The position numbers and the translations under genes were made by a program. The notes beneath the pieces are model-generated. The model saw nothing but the letters and a program-made list of their open reading frames with translations. It was not told the origin of the DNA and searched no databases. Below are positions 6,244-14,317 of a stretch of 16,684 nucleotides of DNA, piece after piece; the first letter of the stretch is position 1; every line of letters starts with the position of its first letter. Source of the stretch: an uncultured Campylobacter sp. (GTDB lineage Bacteria; Campylobacterota; Campylobacteria; Campylobacterales; Campylobacteraceae); the NCBI RefSeq assembly GCF_938030785.1, contig NZ_CALHIK010000018.1:1-16684 (forward strand), written 5' to 3'.

Positions 6244-8019
6244 TCAATACCCGCTTAAAAAGACGAAATTATTTACCGCGCCGGTTAGAAATTTCACTAA
6301 AAACGGCGCCAGCACGCATGCCACGCTAGCTAGCACGACGGCAAATTTTATCTGCACCGATACCGCGCTCAGCGAGCCGTCAAACTCCGCGTCCTCTCGC
6401 GGCTCGTGCAAAAACATACGCACAATAAGGCGCAGGTAGTAATACAGCGCGAGCGCGCTATTTACCGCCATGATGACGGCGAGGGCGAAGTAGCCCGAAT
6501 TGACCGCCGCGCTTAGCAGATACATCTTGCCCCAAAACACGCTAAACGGCGGAATACCCGCAAGCGAGAGCATAAAGATTGCCGCGCATAGCGCAAAGAG
6601 CGGATGGGTACGGATCAGACCGTCAAATTTCTCAAACGGATGCTCGAAGCGAGCCGCAAATTTAGAGCTTTGCGCGCAAATTTCGGCGCCGGGCTCGCAA
6701 GTTTTAGTGCCGAAAAGGCTCGCTTCCGCGCCAAGCTTAGTCGCTTTCAAATTTGACCCGCTTGCTTTGGAATTTTGCTCGCTCGCTTTAACGCTCCACT
6801 CGGCGCAGACTGAATCTTGCCCGCTTGAGCTTAAATTTAACTCGCCGGCAAAGCTCGGCTCATGATTTTGCGAAAAAGCGGGCTTTGGGTTTGAGATAGA
6901 GCTCTCGCCGTTTGCATTTAAATTTAAAGCGGGGCTTTGGGTTTTAAATTTTAAATTTAATGATCGCGCGCGCCTTTGCCGTACGCACCAGATGAAGGCA
7001 AACGCACCGAGGTTCGCCACGGCATATAGGATCCAGTAGGTGAAAAGTGCGGCGTTTGCCTGCGTCGAGCCGATCACGATCGCGCAGAGCACGAAGCCTG
7101 CGTGCGAAATGGAGCTGAAAGCGAGCATCCGCTTGACGTCGCGCTGTACGAGCGCCATAAGGTTCGCTAAGCTCATCGTAAGCACCGCTACGGCGTAGAG
7201 CACGATGTTCAGCCACTGCACGCCGATGCTTTGCAGCGCTTCAAACAGCCTGATCGCCACGACAAAGCCCGCGATCTTGGGCACGACGGACAAAAAGCCC
7301 GCCATAGCCGAGCTCGCACCCTCGTAAACGTCGGGCGTCCAGGTGTGAAACGGGATCAGCGAGAGCTTAAATCCTATCGAGACGATCATAAATGAGCAGG
7401 CGGCGAAAAGCAAGACGTTGGTTTGTAAATTTGAACTCTTGGCGATCTGCGCGATGTTTGAAATTTCCATAGAGCCGGTCGATAGAAAAAACATCACCGC
7501 GCCGAATGCGAAAAAGCCCGATCCCAGCGCGCCCATTATGAAGTATTTTAGCGCCGCTTCGACCGATCTGGCGCGGTTGTGAAGCGCGATTAGCGTATAA
7601 AGCGCCAGCGAGCCCGTCTCAAGCCCAACGAGGATCATCATTAAGCTTTCGCTCGCGACCATAAACTCATAGCCCACGAGCACGAATAAAAACAGCACGA
7701 AAAACTCCGCCGTGTGGTACTCGTGCGCGCTTCTTGCGCCCAAAGACAGAAAGATGAAAAATATCGAGCCTGCGAGCATAATAAGCATCGATAGCGTCGC
7801 GATTCCGTCCACCAGCATCACGTCGAAAAGCCCGCGTATGCCGCTGTTGTATCCAAAAACGAGCCCGAAGCCCAGAGCTAGCGCCAGTATCGTGATGACG
7901 GCGTAAAATTTATACGATAGCGTGCGCGCAAAAAGCGAAACCGCGAGCATCAGCAGGGCAAATCCTCCAAGTATCGCCATAGGCGCGATCGAGGCTAAAT
8001 TTAAAAGATTATTTTGCAT
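6244..8019 (-). CDS. nuoN: NADH-quinone oxidoreductase subunit N (NuoN) with cytoplasmic-loop insertion
   Basis: Antiporter-like membrane subunit of Complex I that takes part in proton pumping. Family signatures are Glu134 in GLETGSLALYTL (132-143), Lys218 in IGFKLSLIPFHTWTPDVYEG (215-234), Lys248 in VVPKIAG, and Lys296 with SSISHAG (302-308). Many hydrophobic helices cover residues 10-345 and 475-590. The protein is 591 residues; I expect about 490 for this family. The excess is a polar stretch of about 100 residues (350-452) in one loop, described separately. After it the sequence resumes with FEHPFEKFDGL, a normal NuoN segment. The ATG at 8019 overlaps the end of nuoM by 11 bases. It is the last recognised nuo gene. 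Confidence 0.93.
   Translation of the reverse strand: MQNNLLNLASIAPMAILGGFALLMLAVSLFARTLSYKFYAVITILALALGFGLVFGYNSGIRGLFDVMLVDGIATLSMLIMLAGSIFFIFLSLGARSAHEYHTAEFFVLFLFVLVGYEFMVASESLMMILVGLETGSLALYTLIALHNRARSVEAALKYFIMGALGSGFFAFGAVMFFLSTGSMEISNIAQIAKSSNLQTNVLLFAACSFMIVSIGFKLSLIPFHTWTPDVYEGASSAMAGFLSVVPKIAGFVVAIRLFEALQSIGVQWLNIVLYAVAVLTMSLANLMALVQRDVKRMLAFSSISHAGFVLCAIVIGSTQANAALFTYWILYAVANLGAFAFIWCVRQRRARSLNLKFKTQSPALNLNANGESSISNPKPAFSQNHEPSFAGELNLSSSGQDSVCAEWSVKASEQNSKASGSNLKATKLGAEASLFGTKTCEPGAEICAQSSKFAARFEHPFEKFDGLIRTHPLFALCAAIFMLSLAGIPPFSVFWGKMYLLSAAVNSGYFALAVIMAVNSALALYYYLRLIVRMFLHEPREDAEFDGSLSAVSVQIKFAVVLASVACVLAPFLVKFLTGAVNNFVFLSGY
6664..6972 (-). repeat. Low-complexity in-frame insertion in nuoN
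   Basis: About 103 codons (NuoN residues 350-452) rich in Ser, Asn, Ala, Lys and Glu, inserted in a loop between conserved helices, with no stop or frameshift. The DNA holds three exact copies of the palindrome TTAAATTTAA (6831-6840, 6918-6927, 6951-6960), translated in this strand as LNL, the same word as in the queE insertion. It also has a near-duplicate AAAGCGGGCTTTGGGTTT at 6875-6892 and 6926-6944, the second copy with one extra G and read in a different frame. Edges are approximate. Confidence 0.7.
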
Positions 8020-9538
8020 CGCTTCTTACCTTAAAATTTGCTTTTTCCATATAGGCGCGAGTCGCAGTCTGAGAGGCTTTGTTAAACATCAGCTCAAGGC
8101 TTTGCATCACACTAGGCTCGATGCTCTTTAACATCAGATTCGGCGCGACGCCAAGCACTACCACCAGCACGCAGATAGGGATGATAGAGCAAAGCTCGGT
8201 TCTGTTTAGATCGCTTAGCTTTTTATTCTCCTCATGCACGAGGGCGCCGAAGAAGGTCTTTTTATAAAGATTCATCGAATAGATCGCGCCCATTATGATG
8301 CCGAGCCCGCCCAAAAGCGCATAGCTAAAGCTTATTTTAAAAATCCCCGCAAGACTTAGGAATTCTCCCACGAAACCGATCGTAAGCGGAAGTCCTATCG
8401 AGCCTAGCAGCACGACGCAAAAACAAAACGCATAAAGCGGCATCACTTGCGCAAGCCCACCGAACTCGCCAAAAAGCTTCGTGTGCCTGCGGTCGTATAA
8501 AAAGCCTACGAGCATAAAAAGCCCGCCGCTTACGATACCGTGGCTTATCATCAAAAATACCGCGCCGCTCATTCCTTCGCGGCTCATTGAAAAAATTCCA
8601 AGCATTATTACGCCCATATGCGCGATCGAGCTATACGCGATAACCTGTTTGATATCCTTCTGCGCAAAGGCGATGAAGCTTGCATAGATGATCATAACGA
8701 TCGCTATGGCGCACATCATCCCGCCAAAATGCACGCTCGCGTCGGGAAATAGCGGCAGCGAAAATCGCACGAAGCCGTATGTGCCCATCTTAAGAAGCAC
8801 CGCGGCAAGCAGAACCGAGCCTATCGTAGGAGCCTGCCCGTGCGCATACGGAAGCCAGGTATGAAAAGGAAAGCAAGGCGTCTTGATCGCAAAGGCGATC
8901 GAAAATGCCAAAAACAGAGGAATTTGCGTACTAAGCGGCAGCGACAGGCTCTGCCAGTTTAGGATATTAAAGCTATACTCGCCCGTAGCCTCGTGGTATA
9001 AGTAGCTCATCGCTACGAGTCCAACGAGCAAAAACATCGAACCTAGAAAGGTGTAGATGAAAAATTTTACCGCGGCGTAAATTCTCTTGCCGCTGCCCCA
9101 CGCGCCGATGATGTAGAGCATCGGAATAAGCGAAAGCTCCCAAAAGATGTAAAACAAAATCGCATCTAGCGCCACGAAAACGCCCACCATCGTCATCTCT
9201 AAAAACAAAATGCAGATGATTAAATTTTTGGCGCGCTCTTTAATACTTAGGCTAAGCAGCGCCAAAAATGTAACCAGCGTGCTTAGGATCACTAAAAACA
9301 GCGAAATTCCGTCCACGCCGATAAAGTAGTTGATGCCGTATTCGCTTATGAAAGGGTGCAGCACGCTAAACGCGATGCCGTCCACCGGCTCATAGAGTAT
9401 CCACAAAACGAGCGAAAGCACAAACTCTATAAAGCTCATCGTAACGGCGTAGGTCTTAATGCTCGCTTCGTCGATCAAAAAGCCCAAAATCGCAGCTACC
9501 GCCGGAAAAAATATAACCAAACTTAAAAAGTATTCCAT
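8009..9538 (-). CDS. nuoM: NADH-quinone oxidoreductase subunit M (NuoM)
   Basis: Antiporter-like proton-pumping subunit of the Complex I membrane arm, 509 aa, a normal length with no insertion. Key residues are Glu134 in YIFWELSLIPM, Lys219 in FAIKTPCFPFHTWLPYAHGQAP, and Lys250 in AAVLLKMGTYGF. The helix with AQKDIKQVIAYSSIAHMG and the ISHGIVSGGLFMLVG helix follow. I chose the ATG at 9538: GAGGTGG, which overlaps the nuoL stop codon, lies just upstream, and MEYFLSLVIFF is a typical family start. The frame extends to 9556 but that would overlap nuoL. Its end overlaps nuoN by 11 bases. Confidence 0.96.
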   Translation of the reverse strand: MEYFLSLVIFFPAVAAILGFLIDEASIKTYAVTMSFIEFVLSLVLWILYEPVDGIAFSVLHPFISEYGINYFIGVDGISLFLVILSTLVTFLALLSLSIKERAKNLIICILFLEMTMVGVFVALDAILFYIFWELSLIPMLYIIGAWGSGKRIYAAVKFFIYTFLGSMFLLVGLVAMSYLYHEATGEYSFNILNWQSLSLPLSTQIPLFLAFSIAFAIKTPCFPFHTWLPYAHGQAPTIGSVLLAAVLLKMGTYGFVRFSLPLFPDASVHFGGMMCAIAIVMIIYASFIAFAQKDIKQVIAYSSIAHMGVIMLGIFSMSREGMSGAVFLMISHGIVSGGLFMLVGFLYDRRHTKLFGEFGGLAQVMPLYAFCFCVVLLGSIGLPLTIGFVGEFLSLAGIFKISFSYALLGGLGIIMGAIYSMNLYKKTFFGALVHEENKKLSDLNRTELCSIIPICVLVVVLGVAPNLMLKSIEPSVMQSLELMFNKASQTATRAYMEKANFKVRSDAK

Positions 9539-9545
9539 GCCCACC

Positions 9546-11393
9546 TCACAGCGCAAACGCCAAAATCAGCAAAATGAAAGATCCCAAAACCATCCACCTT
9601 AAATTTGCGCTCAAATCTCCGCTATTGCTTGCGCGATCCGCCCCTTCGCCGCTTTTTACCGCAATGCGAGCGATCAGATCGACGCTGGCGTCTATGATCG
9701 CGCCGTCGCATTTAGCGCAGACCTCGCTAAGCTTAGCGTATCCGCGCACGATCACGCGCTCGTAAATTTGCGGAATAAAATACTGAGCGATCAAAATTTT
9801 ATAAAATTTGCAGTTCTTTAAATTTTGGCTAAATTTACCCTTGCCGTATGTCCAAATCGTGCCGATCGCCACCGCGCTTATCATCGCTAGCGTTAGAGCG
9901 ATCAAAATTACCTCCACGCCGTGCGGGATCGAAGCTTTAAAGCCCGGAAGTATGCTAAGCACGAACTCCGCAAAATCGTGCTCGAAAAAGCCTGCGATCA
10001 CCGCAGGCACGGCTAGCACGCCCATCGCGATGAGGGCAAAGCCTTTCGCCTCGTGCGGATGGTGGGTAAATTTTTGCTTGCCGAAAAACACGAGCATTAT
10101 TAGGCGCACGCTGTAAAACGTCGTCATCGCGGCGCCCGCAAACAGCAGCGCCCAGATAAAATACGCGTCCGCGCTCCACGCCGCTTCTAAAATTTTATCT
10201 TTTGAGAAAAAGCCCGCGAACGGATAAAATCCGCAAAGCGCGAGCGAGCCTATGCACATCAAAATTGCCGTAGGCCGCATAAACTTATATAATCCGCCCA
10301 TATTTTGGATATTTAGATCGTCCTTCATCGCGTGCATTACGTTGCCCGCGCCCAAAAATAGAAGCGCTTTGAAAAACGCATGCGTCGCGAGATGAAATAG
10401 CGCGATCCAATACGCCCCGAGCCCCGCGGCGACGAACATATAGCCAAGCTGCGAAAGCGTGGAGTAGGCGATGATTTTTTTAAGATCGTTATGAACCAGC
10501 GCCATCGACGCCGCAAAGACCGCCACGAAAGTGCCCAAGCAGACGATAAAACCGCTTACTTCGGGCGCGAGCGCGAAAATCGCGTTTGCGCGGATTACCA
10601 GATAAACGCCCGCCGTAACCATCGTCGCTGCGTGAATGAGCGCAGATACGGGCGTCGGACCCGCCATCGCGTCGGCAAGCCAGGTATGGAACGGAAACTG
10701 CGCGCTTTTGCCCATCGCGCCGATGAATAAAAGCGCGGCGATCAGGGTTAAAATTTCAGGCTCCAAGCTCGCTGCGCTCGCAAACACCACCTCGTACCGC
10801 AGCGAGCCGAAATTTAAATAGATCAGAAAAATTCCAAGCAACATCCCAAGGTCCGCGATGCGGTTCATTATGAAAGCTTCGTTGGCGCACCAGCTGTAGT
10901 TGCTCCTGTCGTACCAAAAGCCTATTAACAGCCACGAGCAAAGTCCGACCCCCTCCCAGCCGATGAAAAGTCCTAAAAAATTATCGCTTGTTACCAAAAC
11001 CAGCATCGAAAAAACGAAAAGCCCCAGGAAGCTGAAAAATTTAGCGAAGTTTTCATCATCCCACATATAGTAGATCGAATACACGTGCACGACGCTGGAA
11101 ACGATGCCTACGACTACCATCATCACCGCACTTACGCTATCTATGAGAAAGCTAAATTTTGCATCCAAAAATCCCGTGCTTATGAAATCGGCTAAATTTA
11201 CGCTGATTAGGCGGTTATCAGAGACGAGCTCCATCAAAGCAAGCGACGCGATAGTGCTTAAAATCACCAGCGCCGAGCAGACTACGCCAATAAACATCTT
11301 ATCTTTGGCGCGAATGAAAACGCCTGCGAAGATCGCCGAGGCAAGCGGTGCGAAAAGGGCGATTAAGAGCCATACAAAAACGGTATCAAGCAT
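9546..11393 (-). CDS. nuoL: NADH-quinone oxidoreductase subunit L (NuoL)
   Basis: Distal antiporter-like subunit of Complex I, which in known structures carries the long lateral helix along the membrane arm. The 615-aa length is normal. Conserved residues are Glu147 in FIGWEGVGLCSWLLIGFWY, Lys229 in AMGKSAQFPFHTWLADAMAGPTPVSALIHAATMVTAGVYL, and the following AYSTLSQLGYM and HLATHAFFKALLFLGAGNVMHAM helices. The C-terminal part (about 520-600) is less conserved and ends in a hydrophobic helix (WMVLGSFILLILAFAL). The ATG at 11393 has AAGGA upstream and overlaps the nuoK end by 8 bases. nuoM follows after 7 bases. Confidence 0.96.
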   Translation of the reverse strand: MLDTVFVWLLIALFAPLASAIFAGVFIRAKDKMFIGVVCSALVILSTIASLALMELVSDNRLISVNLADFISTGFLDAKFSFLIDSVSAVMMVVVGIVSSVVHVYSIYYMWDDENFAKFFSFLGLFVFSMLVLVTSDNFLGLFIGWEGVGLCSWLLIGFWYDRSNYSWCANEAFIMNRIADLGMLLGIFLIYLNFGSLRYEVVFASAASLEPEILTLIAALLFIGAMGKSAQFPFHTWLADAMAGPTPVSALIHAATMVTAGVYLVIRANAIFALAPEVSGFIVCLGTFVAVFAASMALVHNDLKKIIAYSTLSQLGYMFVAAGLGAYWIALFHLATHAFFKALLFLGAGNVMHAMKDDLNIQNMGGLYKFMRPTAILMCIGSLALCGFYPFAGFFSKDKILEAAWSADAYFIWALLFAGAAMTTFYSVRLIMLVFFGKQKFTHHPHEAKGFALIAMGVLAVPAVIAGFFEHDFAEFVLSILPGFKASIPHGVEVILIALTLAMISAVAIGTIWTYGKGKFSQNLKNCKFYKILIAQYFIPQIYERVIVRGYAKLSEVCAKCDGAIIDASVDLIARIAVKSGEGADRASNSGDLSANLRWMVLGSFILLILAFAL

Positions 11394-11709
11394 CCGGCCC
11401 GTCCTTAGAAGGATTTTTAAAATTTACGAAGCTGTCAAGTTCGATGCTGCCTGTTTTCTTATACCACAAGATGAGCAGCCCAAGTCCCACGGCCATCTCG
11501 CTCGCGGCGATCGCTACGATGAAAAGCGCAAAAATTTCGCCGTTTATATTGTCGTAAAATTTCGCCACGGCGACGAGGGCTAAATTTGCGGCGTTTAATA
11601 AAATTTCGCTCGAAAAAAAGAGCATTATCAAATTTCTTCGCTTCATCATACCAGCAAGCCCAAGCCCAAACATCATCGCAGCAACGATCAGATAGTGATT
11701 TAGACTCAT
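11386..11709 (-). CDS. nuoK: NADH-quinone oxidoreductase subunit K (NuoK)
   Basis: Three-helix Complex I membrane subunit of 107 aa, normal length. The two membrane glutamates of the proton path are present: Glu35 (FFSSEILLNAANL) and Glu71 (AIAASEMAVGLGLL), matching Glu36 and Glu72 of E. coli. A short polar C-terminal tail (about 90-107) extends past the third helix. GAGGG lies upstream of the ATG, which follows the nuoJ stop after one base (TAAaATG). The 3' end overlaps the nuoL start by 8 bases. Confidence 0.96.
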   Translation of the reverse strand: MSLNHYLIVAAMMFGLGLAGMMKRRNLIMLFFSSEILLNAANLALVAVAKFYDNINGEIFALFIVAIAASEMAVGLGLLILWYKKTGSIELDSFVNFKNPSKDGPDA

Positions 11710-11710
11710 T

Positions 11711-12238
11711 TTATCCCTCGCTCTCTTCGTAGCTCAGGCTTGCGTCCATCTGCTTATGCGCAAGCACGATAGCGCAGATCATCGCCACGAGCAGCATCAC
11801 GGCGGCAAGCTCGAAAATTGCCAGATATTTCGTAAAAATAATCATCCCAAGCGCCTCGGTATCGTCGGTGTTTAAAATTTTAAGCGTTTCTACGTTGTTC
11901 GCAACCACCGCGCCGAGCACGATAATCACGAGCAAAAATGCGATCACGCCGCTAAGCGCGAAAAATAGCCTTGCCCCCTTTTTCGGCTCGCTTACGTTTT
12001 TATCCGCGCCCAAAAACATCAGCGCAAAGCCGTAAAGCACGATCACGGCGCCAGTGTAGACTATGATCTGCACTACGCCCAAAAACTCCGCATCCAGCAA
12101 GAAGAAAAATCCGCTCATAAAGACCATGCCGCCAGCCAGCGCGCTAAGTGCGTAAAGGACGTTTTTGCTAAAAACGCTGATGCCGAAAAGCGCCAGGCAA
12201 ACCGCGCTGAAAAAATAAAATGCGAATGTTTGTATCAT
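11711..12238 (-). CDS. nuoJ: NADH-quinone oxidoreductase subunit J (NuoJ)
   Basis: Membrane subunit of Complex I with five predicted helices, 175 aa. The conserved third helix reads VVQIIVYTGAVIVLYGFALM (55-74), typical of NuoJ/ND6. The fifth helix (about 138-161) has FELAAVMLLVAMICAIVLAH. The ATG at 12238 overlaps the nuoI stop (ATGA) and its ribosome site GGAGGAGCA lies within the last codons of nuoI, so the repetitive nuoI tail also carries the nuoJ translation signal. nuoK starts one base after its stop codon. Confidence 0.95.
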   Translation of the reverse strand: MIQTFAFYFFSAVCLALFGISVFSKNVLYALSALAGGMVFMSGFFFLLDAEFLGVVQIIVYTGAVIVLYGFALMFLGADKNVSEPKKGARLFFALSGVIAFLLVIIVLGAVVANNVETLKILNTDDTEALGMIIFTKYLAIFELAAVMLLVAMICAIVLAHKQMDASLSYEESEG

Positions 12239-13311
12239 TGCTCCTCCCCCTGCGCAGCGGAATCCAGCGCGGAGCTTTGCGTAGAATTCTCAGCGTCCGC
12301 GGCGGAATTCTTTTTGGAATTTGCCTTAGATTTTTTACCTCGCATCGTAGAATTCCCCGCATCTTGCGGAATAGAATTTTCTTTAGAATTTTCCGCCAAA
12401 TTTTTACTATCCGTAGCGGAATCTTCGGCGTTTTGAGAGACGCGATTTTCTTTGGAATTTCGCTGCGAATCGGGCGCGGAATTTTGAGCGTCCGTAACGG
12501 AATTTTCTTTAGACTTTTCGGCGTCCGCGGCGGAGCTTTCCTTTAAGCCCGCCCGTTCGGTATTTTGCCGCTCGGCTAAAATTTCGCCGCTTAAGCCCGC
12601 GCCGCCTGAAAATAGAATTTTATCGCTAGCGGCACCCTCTTTTTTAGAGCTTTCCGCAGCGCTATTTTTTAAATTTGAATCCGCGCTCTTTGAGCTTAGC
12701 TCATCGCTTGCGGCGTCGCTTTTTATATAGGCGTTCGGCGTCATCTTGATTCGTGCGCCTGCGTTTTCATCCAGGCTGCCATAGCCCGCAAACTCCTGCG
12801 CCGCGCCGTTTAAGCATAAATTTTCGCCGCGAATTAAAAGATCCTCTTTGAAGCCGTAGTAGGCTCGCTGTTCGCTCGCGAGCTCATATTCGCAGCCGTG
12901 CACGATAGCGATCTCGGGACAGACGTCCGCGCAAAGCCCGCAATAGACGCAGCGCCCTAAATTTATCGAGTAGTTATCTACCTTTTTGCGACCGTCGCTG
13001 CCGAGGCTTGTCTCCATCGCGATGCAGTTCGCCACGCAGATCTTCTCGCACAAGCCGCATCCTATGCAGCGTTCGCTGCCGCTTTCAAGCAGGCGCATAA
13101 GCTTATGCACGCCGCGATATCTAGGCGGCATGACAAATTTTTCCATAGGATACCGAAGCGTATGCGAGCCGCCGCGCTTAAACATATTTCGCAAAACGAC
13201 CCACAGCCCCACGAAAAGCTCGCCGCGAAAGGTGCGGGCTAGGAATCTACGAAGCTTATCGCTGCCGGATTTAATAGGGGCTCGTTTATCGATCTGAGCG
13301 TATCTTGCCAT
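12235..13311 (-). CDS. nuoI: NADH-quinone oxidoreductase subunit I (NuoI) with long repetitive C-terminal tail
   Basis: Peripheral-arm subunit that carries two [4Fe-4S] clusters (N6a and N6b) passing electrons toward the quinone site. The ferredoxin motifs are C82IGCGLCEKIC92 and C121VYCGLCADVCP132. The core (1 to about 195) is like other NuoI proteins, with an N-terminal amphipathic part (GLWVVLRNMFKR) that contacts the membrane arm. Total length is 358 residues. The family usually has 150-220; the excess is a Ser/Asn/Ala/Lys/Glu-rich tail from about residue 200, described separately. The ATG has an excellent AAGGAGG site overlapping the nuoH stop (10-base gap), and the end overlaps nuoJ (ATGA). 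Confidence 0.93.
   Translation of the reverse strand: MARYAQIDKRAPIKSGSDKLRRFLARTFRGELFVGLWVVLRNMFKRGGSHTLRYPMEKFVMPPRYRGVHKLMRLLESGSERCIGCGLCEKICVANCIAMETSLGSDGRKKVDNYSINLGRCVYCGLCADVCPEIAIVHGCEYELASEQRAYYGFKEDLLIRGENLCLNGAAQEFAGYGSLDENAGARIKMTPNAYIKSDAASDELSSKSADSNLKNSAAESSKKEGAASDKILFSGGAGLSGEILAERQNTERAGLKESSAADAEKSKENSVTDAQNSAPDSQRNSKENRVSQNAEDSATDSKNLAENSKENSIPQDAGNSTMRGKKSKANSKKNSAADAENSTQSSALDSAAQGEEQ
12238..12714 (-). repeat. Repetitive disordered tail coding region of nuoI
   Basis: About 158 codons (NuoI residues 200-358) with no stop, rich in Ser, Asn, Ala, Lys, Glu and Asp. A degenerate unit like S-K-E-N-S-A-x-D-A-x-N-S recurs (residues 259-271, 268-279, 297-313 and 332-345). It is expected to be disordered and strongly hydrophilic. 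The unit is also seen in the DNA as words around GAATTC and GGAATTTT, and as four copies of TCCGNNNCGGA. The tail ends with the nuoJ ribosome site, so it must stay in frame for both genes. Confidence 0.8.
12296..12534. repeat. Four copies of the interrupted palindrome TCCGNNNCGGA
   Basis: Exact arms at 12296-12306 (core CGG), 12410-12420 (TAG), 12491-12501 (TAA) and 12524-12534 (CGG). The start-to-start distances are 114, 81 and 33 bases, all multiples of three, so each copy is read in the same frame of nuoI (SAADA, SATDS, SVTDA, SAADA). They are usually followed on the plus strand by aat or gaattttctttag-like sequence. The spacing fits coding repeats duplicated in whole codons. Confidence 0.75.
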
Positions 13312-13321
13312 CGCGCCCTCC

Positions 13322-14317
13322 TTAAACGATCGCTAGCGCCGTAATTAGCACGCAAGCAAGAGCTAGCGGCATACAGACTTTCCAGCAAAGCCCCATCAGC
13401 TGATCGGGGCGCAGATGCGGCCACGCCGCGCGAGCCCATAGAAAGCAGAAAAACACGAGGCTTGATTTTAATACCATCATAACGCCACCAGGGATAAACC
13501 AAAACGCGTTGAATCCGCCCAAGAACAGCAGCGTCGTAACGACGGAGTAGGTTATGATATTGGCGTATTCGCCGATAAAAAACATACCCCAGCGCATACC
13601 CGAATACGCCGTACCAGCGCCCGCTACGATCTCGGTTTCGTTTTCGGTAAGACACAGCGGCGTGCGGTTACACTCTACAAAGGCTGCGATGAGAAAGAGC
13701 GCGAAGCAGACGGGCTCTTTCCAGATAAACCACTTGTCAATACCGCCGCTTTGCGCGCTTACGATGTCGATGAGCGAGAGTGAGCCCGTGATCATCACGA
13801 TAGGGATCAGGCTAAGACCGTTGATCACCTCAAAGCAAGTGATCTGCAAAAACGCGCGAAACGCGCCTATTGTGCCCCATTTATTGTAGCTCGCAAGCCC
13901 TCCGATTAGCAATCCATAAACGCAGGTGCCGCTAGCTCCGAGCAAAAATAAAATTCCCACATTTATATCGCTTAAAATCGGCTGGATCGTCCGCCCGCCG
14001 ATCGTAAACTCCGGCAGCAGCGGCACTACCGAAAGCGCCACGAAAGCCCCCGTAGCCGATATTATCGGCGCGATTTTAAAAAGAAGCTTATTCGCCCGCG
14101 CAGGGATCGCATCCTCTTTGGTAAAAAGCTTTATCATATCCGCGCCTACCTGCAAAAGCCCCGCAGGCCCGACCATAGAGGGCCCGATCCTGCGCTGCAT
14201 AAAGGCAAGCACCTTGCGCTCGGCATAGGTCGCAAGCCCCGAGAGCAGCGCGATGACGGCTAAAATCACGAGCGCCTTTAAGACGGTAGCTACGAAATAA
14301 AATGCACTATCGCTCAT
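13322..14317 (-). CDS. nuoH: NADH-quinone oxidoreductase subunit H (NuoH)
   Basis: Membrane subunit that forms the quinone chamber at the junction with the peripheral arm; 331 aa, about eight helices. Signatures are YAERKVLAFMQRRIGPSMVGP (31-51), LLQVGADMIKLFTKED (54-69) and the loop with FVECNRTPLCLTENETEIVAG followed by YSGMRWGMFFIGEYAN. In the usual family motif the loop reads like E-x-N-R-x-P-F-D-L; here it is PLCL, a Phe-Asp to Leu-Cys change, while the following glutamates are kept. The ATG overlaps the nuoG stop (ATGA) with AAAGGAGAGG upstream. nuoI follows after 10 bases. Confidence 0.95.
   Translation of the reverse strand: MSDSAFYFVATVLKALVILAVIALLSGLATYAERKVLAFMQRRIGPSMVGPAGLLQVGADMIKLFTKEDAIPARANKLLFKIAPIISATGAFVALSVVPLLPEFTIGGRTIQPILSDINVGILFLLGASGTCVYGLLIGGLASYNKWGTIGAFRAFLQITCFEVINGLSLIPIVMITGSLSLIDIVSAQSGGIDKWFIWKEPVCFALFLIAAFVECNRTPLCLTENETEIVAGAGTAYSGMRWGMFFIGEYANIITYSVVTTLLFLGGFNAFWFIPGGVMMVLKSSLVFFCFLWARAAWPHLRPDQLMGLCWKVCMPLALACVLITALAIV

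Noticed and set aside
6500..6865. 121-codon plus-strand frame in nuoN
   Set aside because: Lies opposite conserved NuoN sequence and its insertion; the frame is open because the insertion lacks certain codons.
12220..12546. Plus-strand open frames opposite the nuoI tail encoding Arg/Ile/Phe/Gly repeats
   Set aside because: Mirror image of the repetitive nuoI coding DNA; no ribosome site and no promoter. The minus frame continues a bona fide NuoI.
12238..12714. CRISPR array or tandem minisatellite in the nuoI tail
   Set aside because: Repeats are degenerate, unequal in spacing and coding in frame; there are no constant spacers or repeats of CRISPR type.
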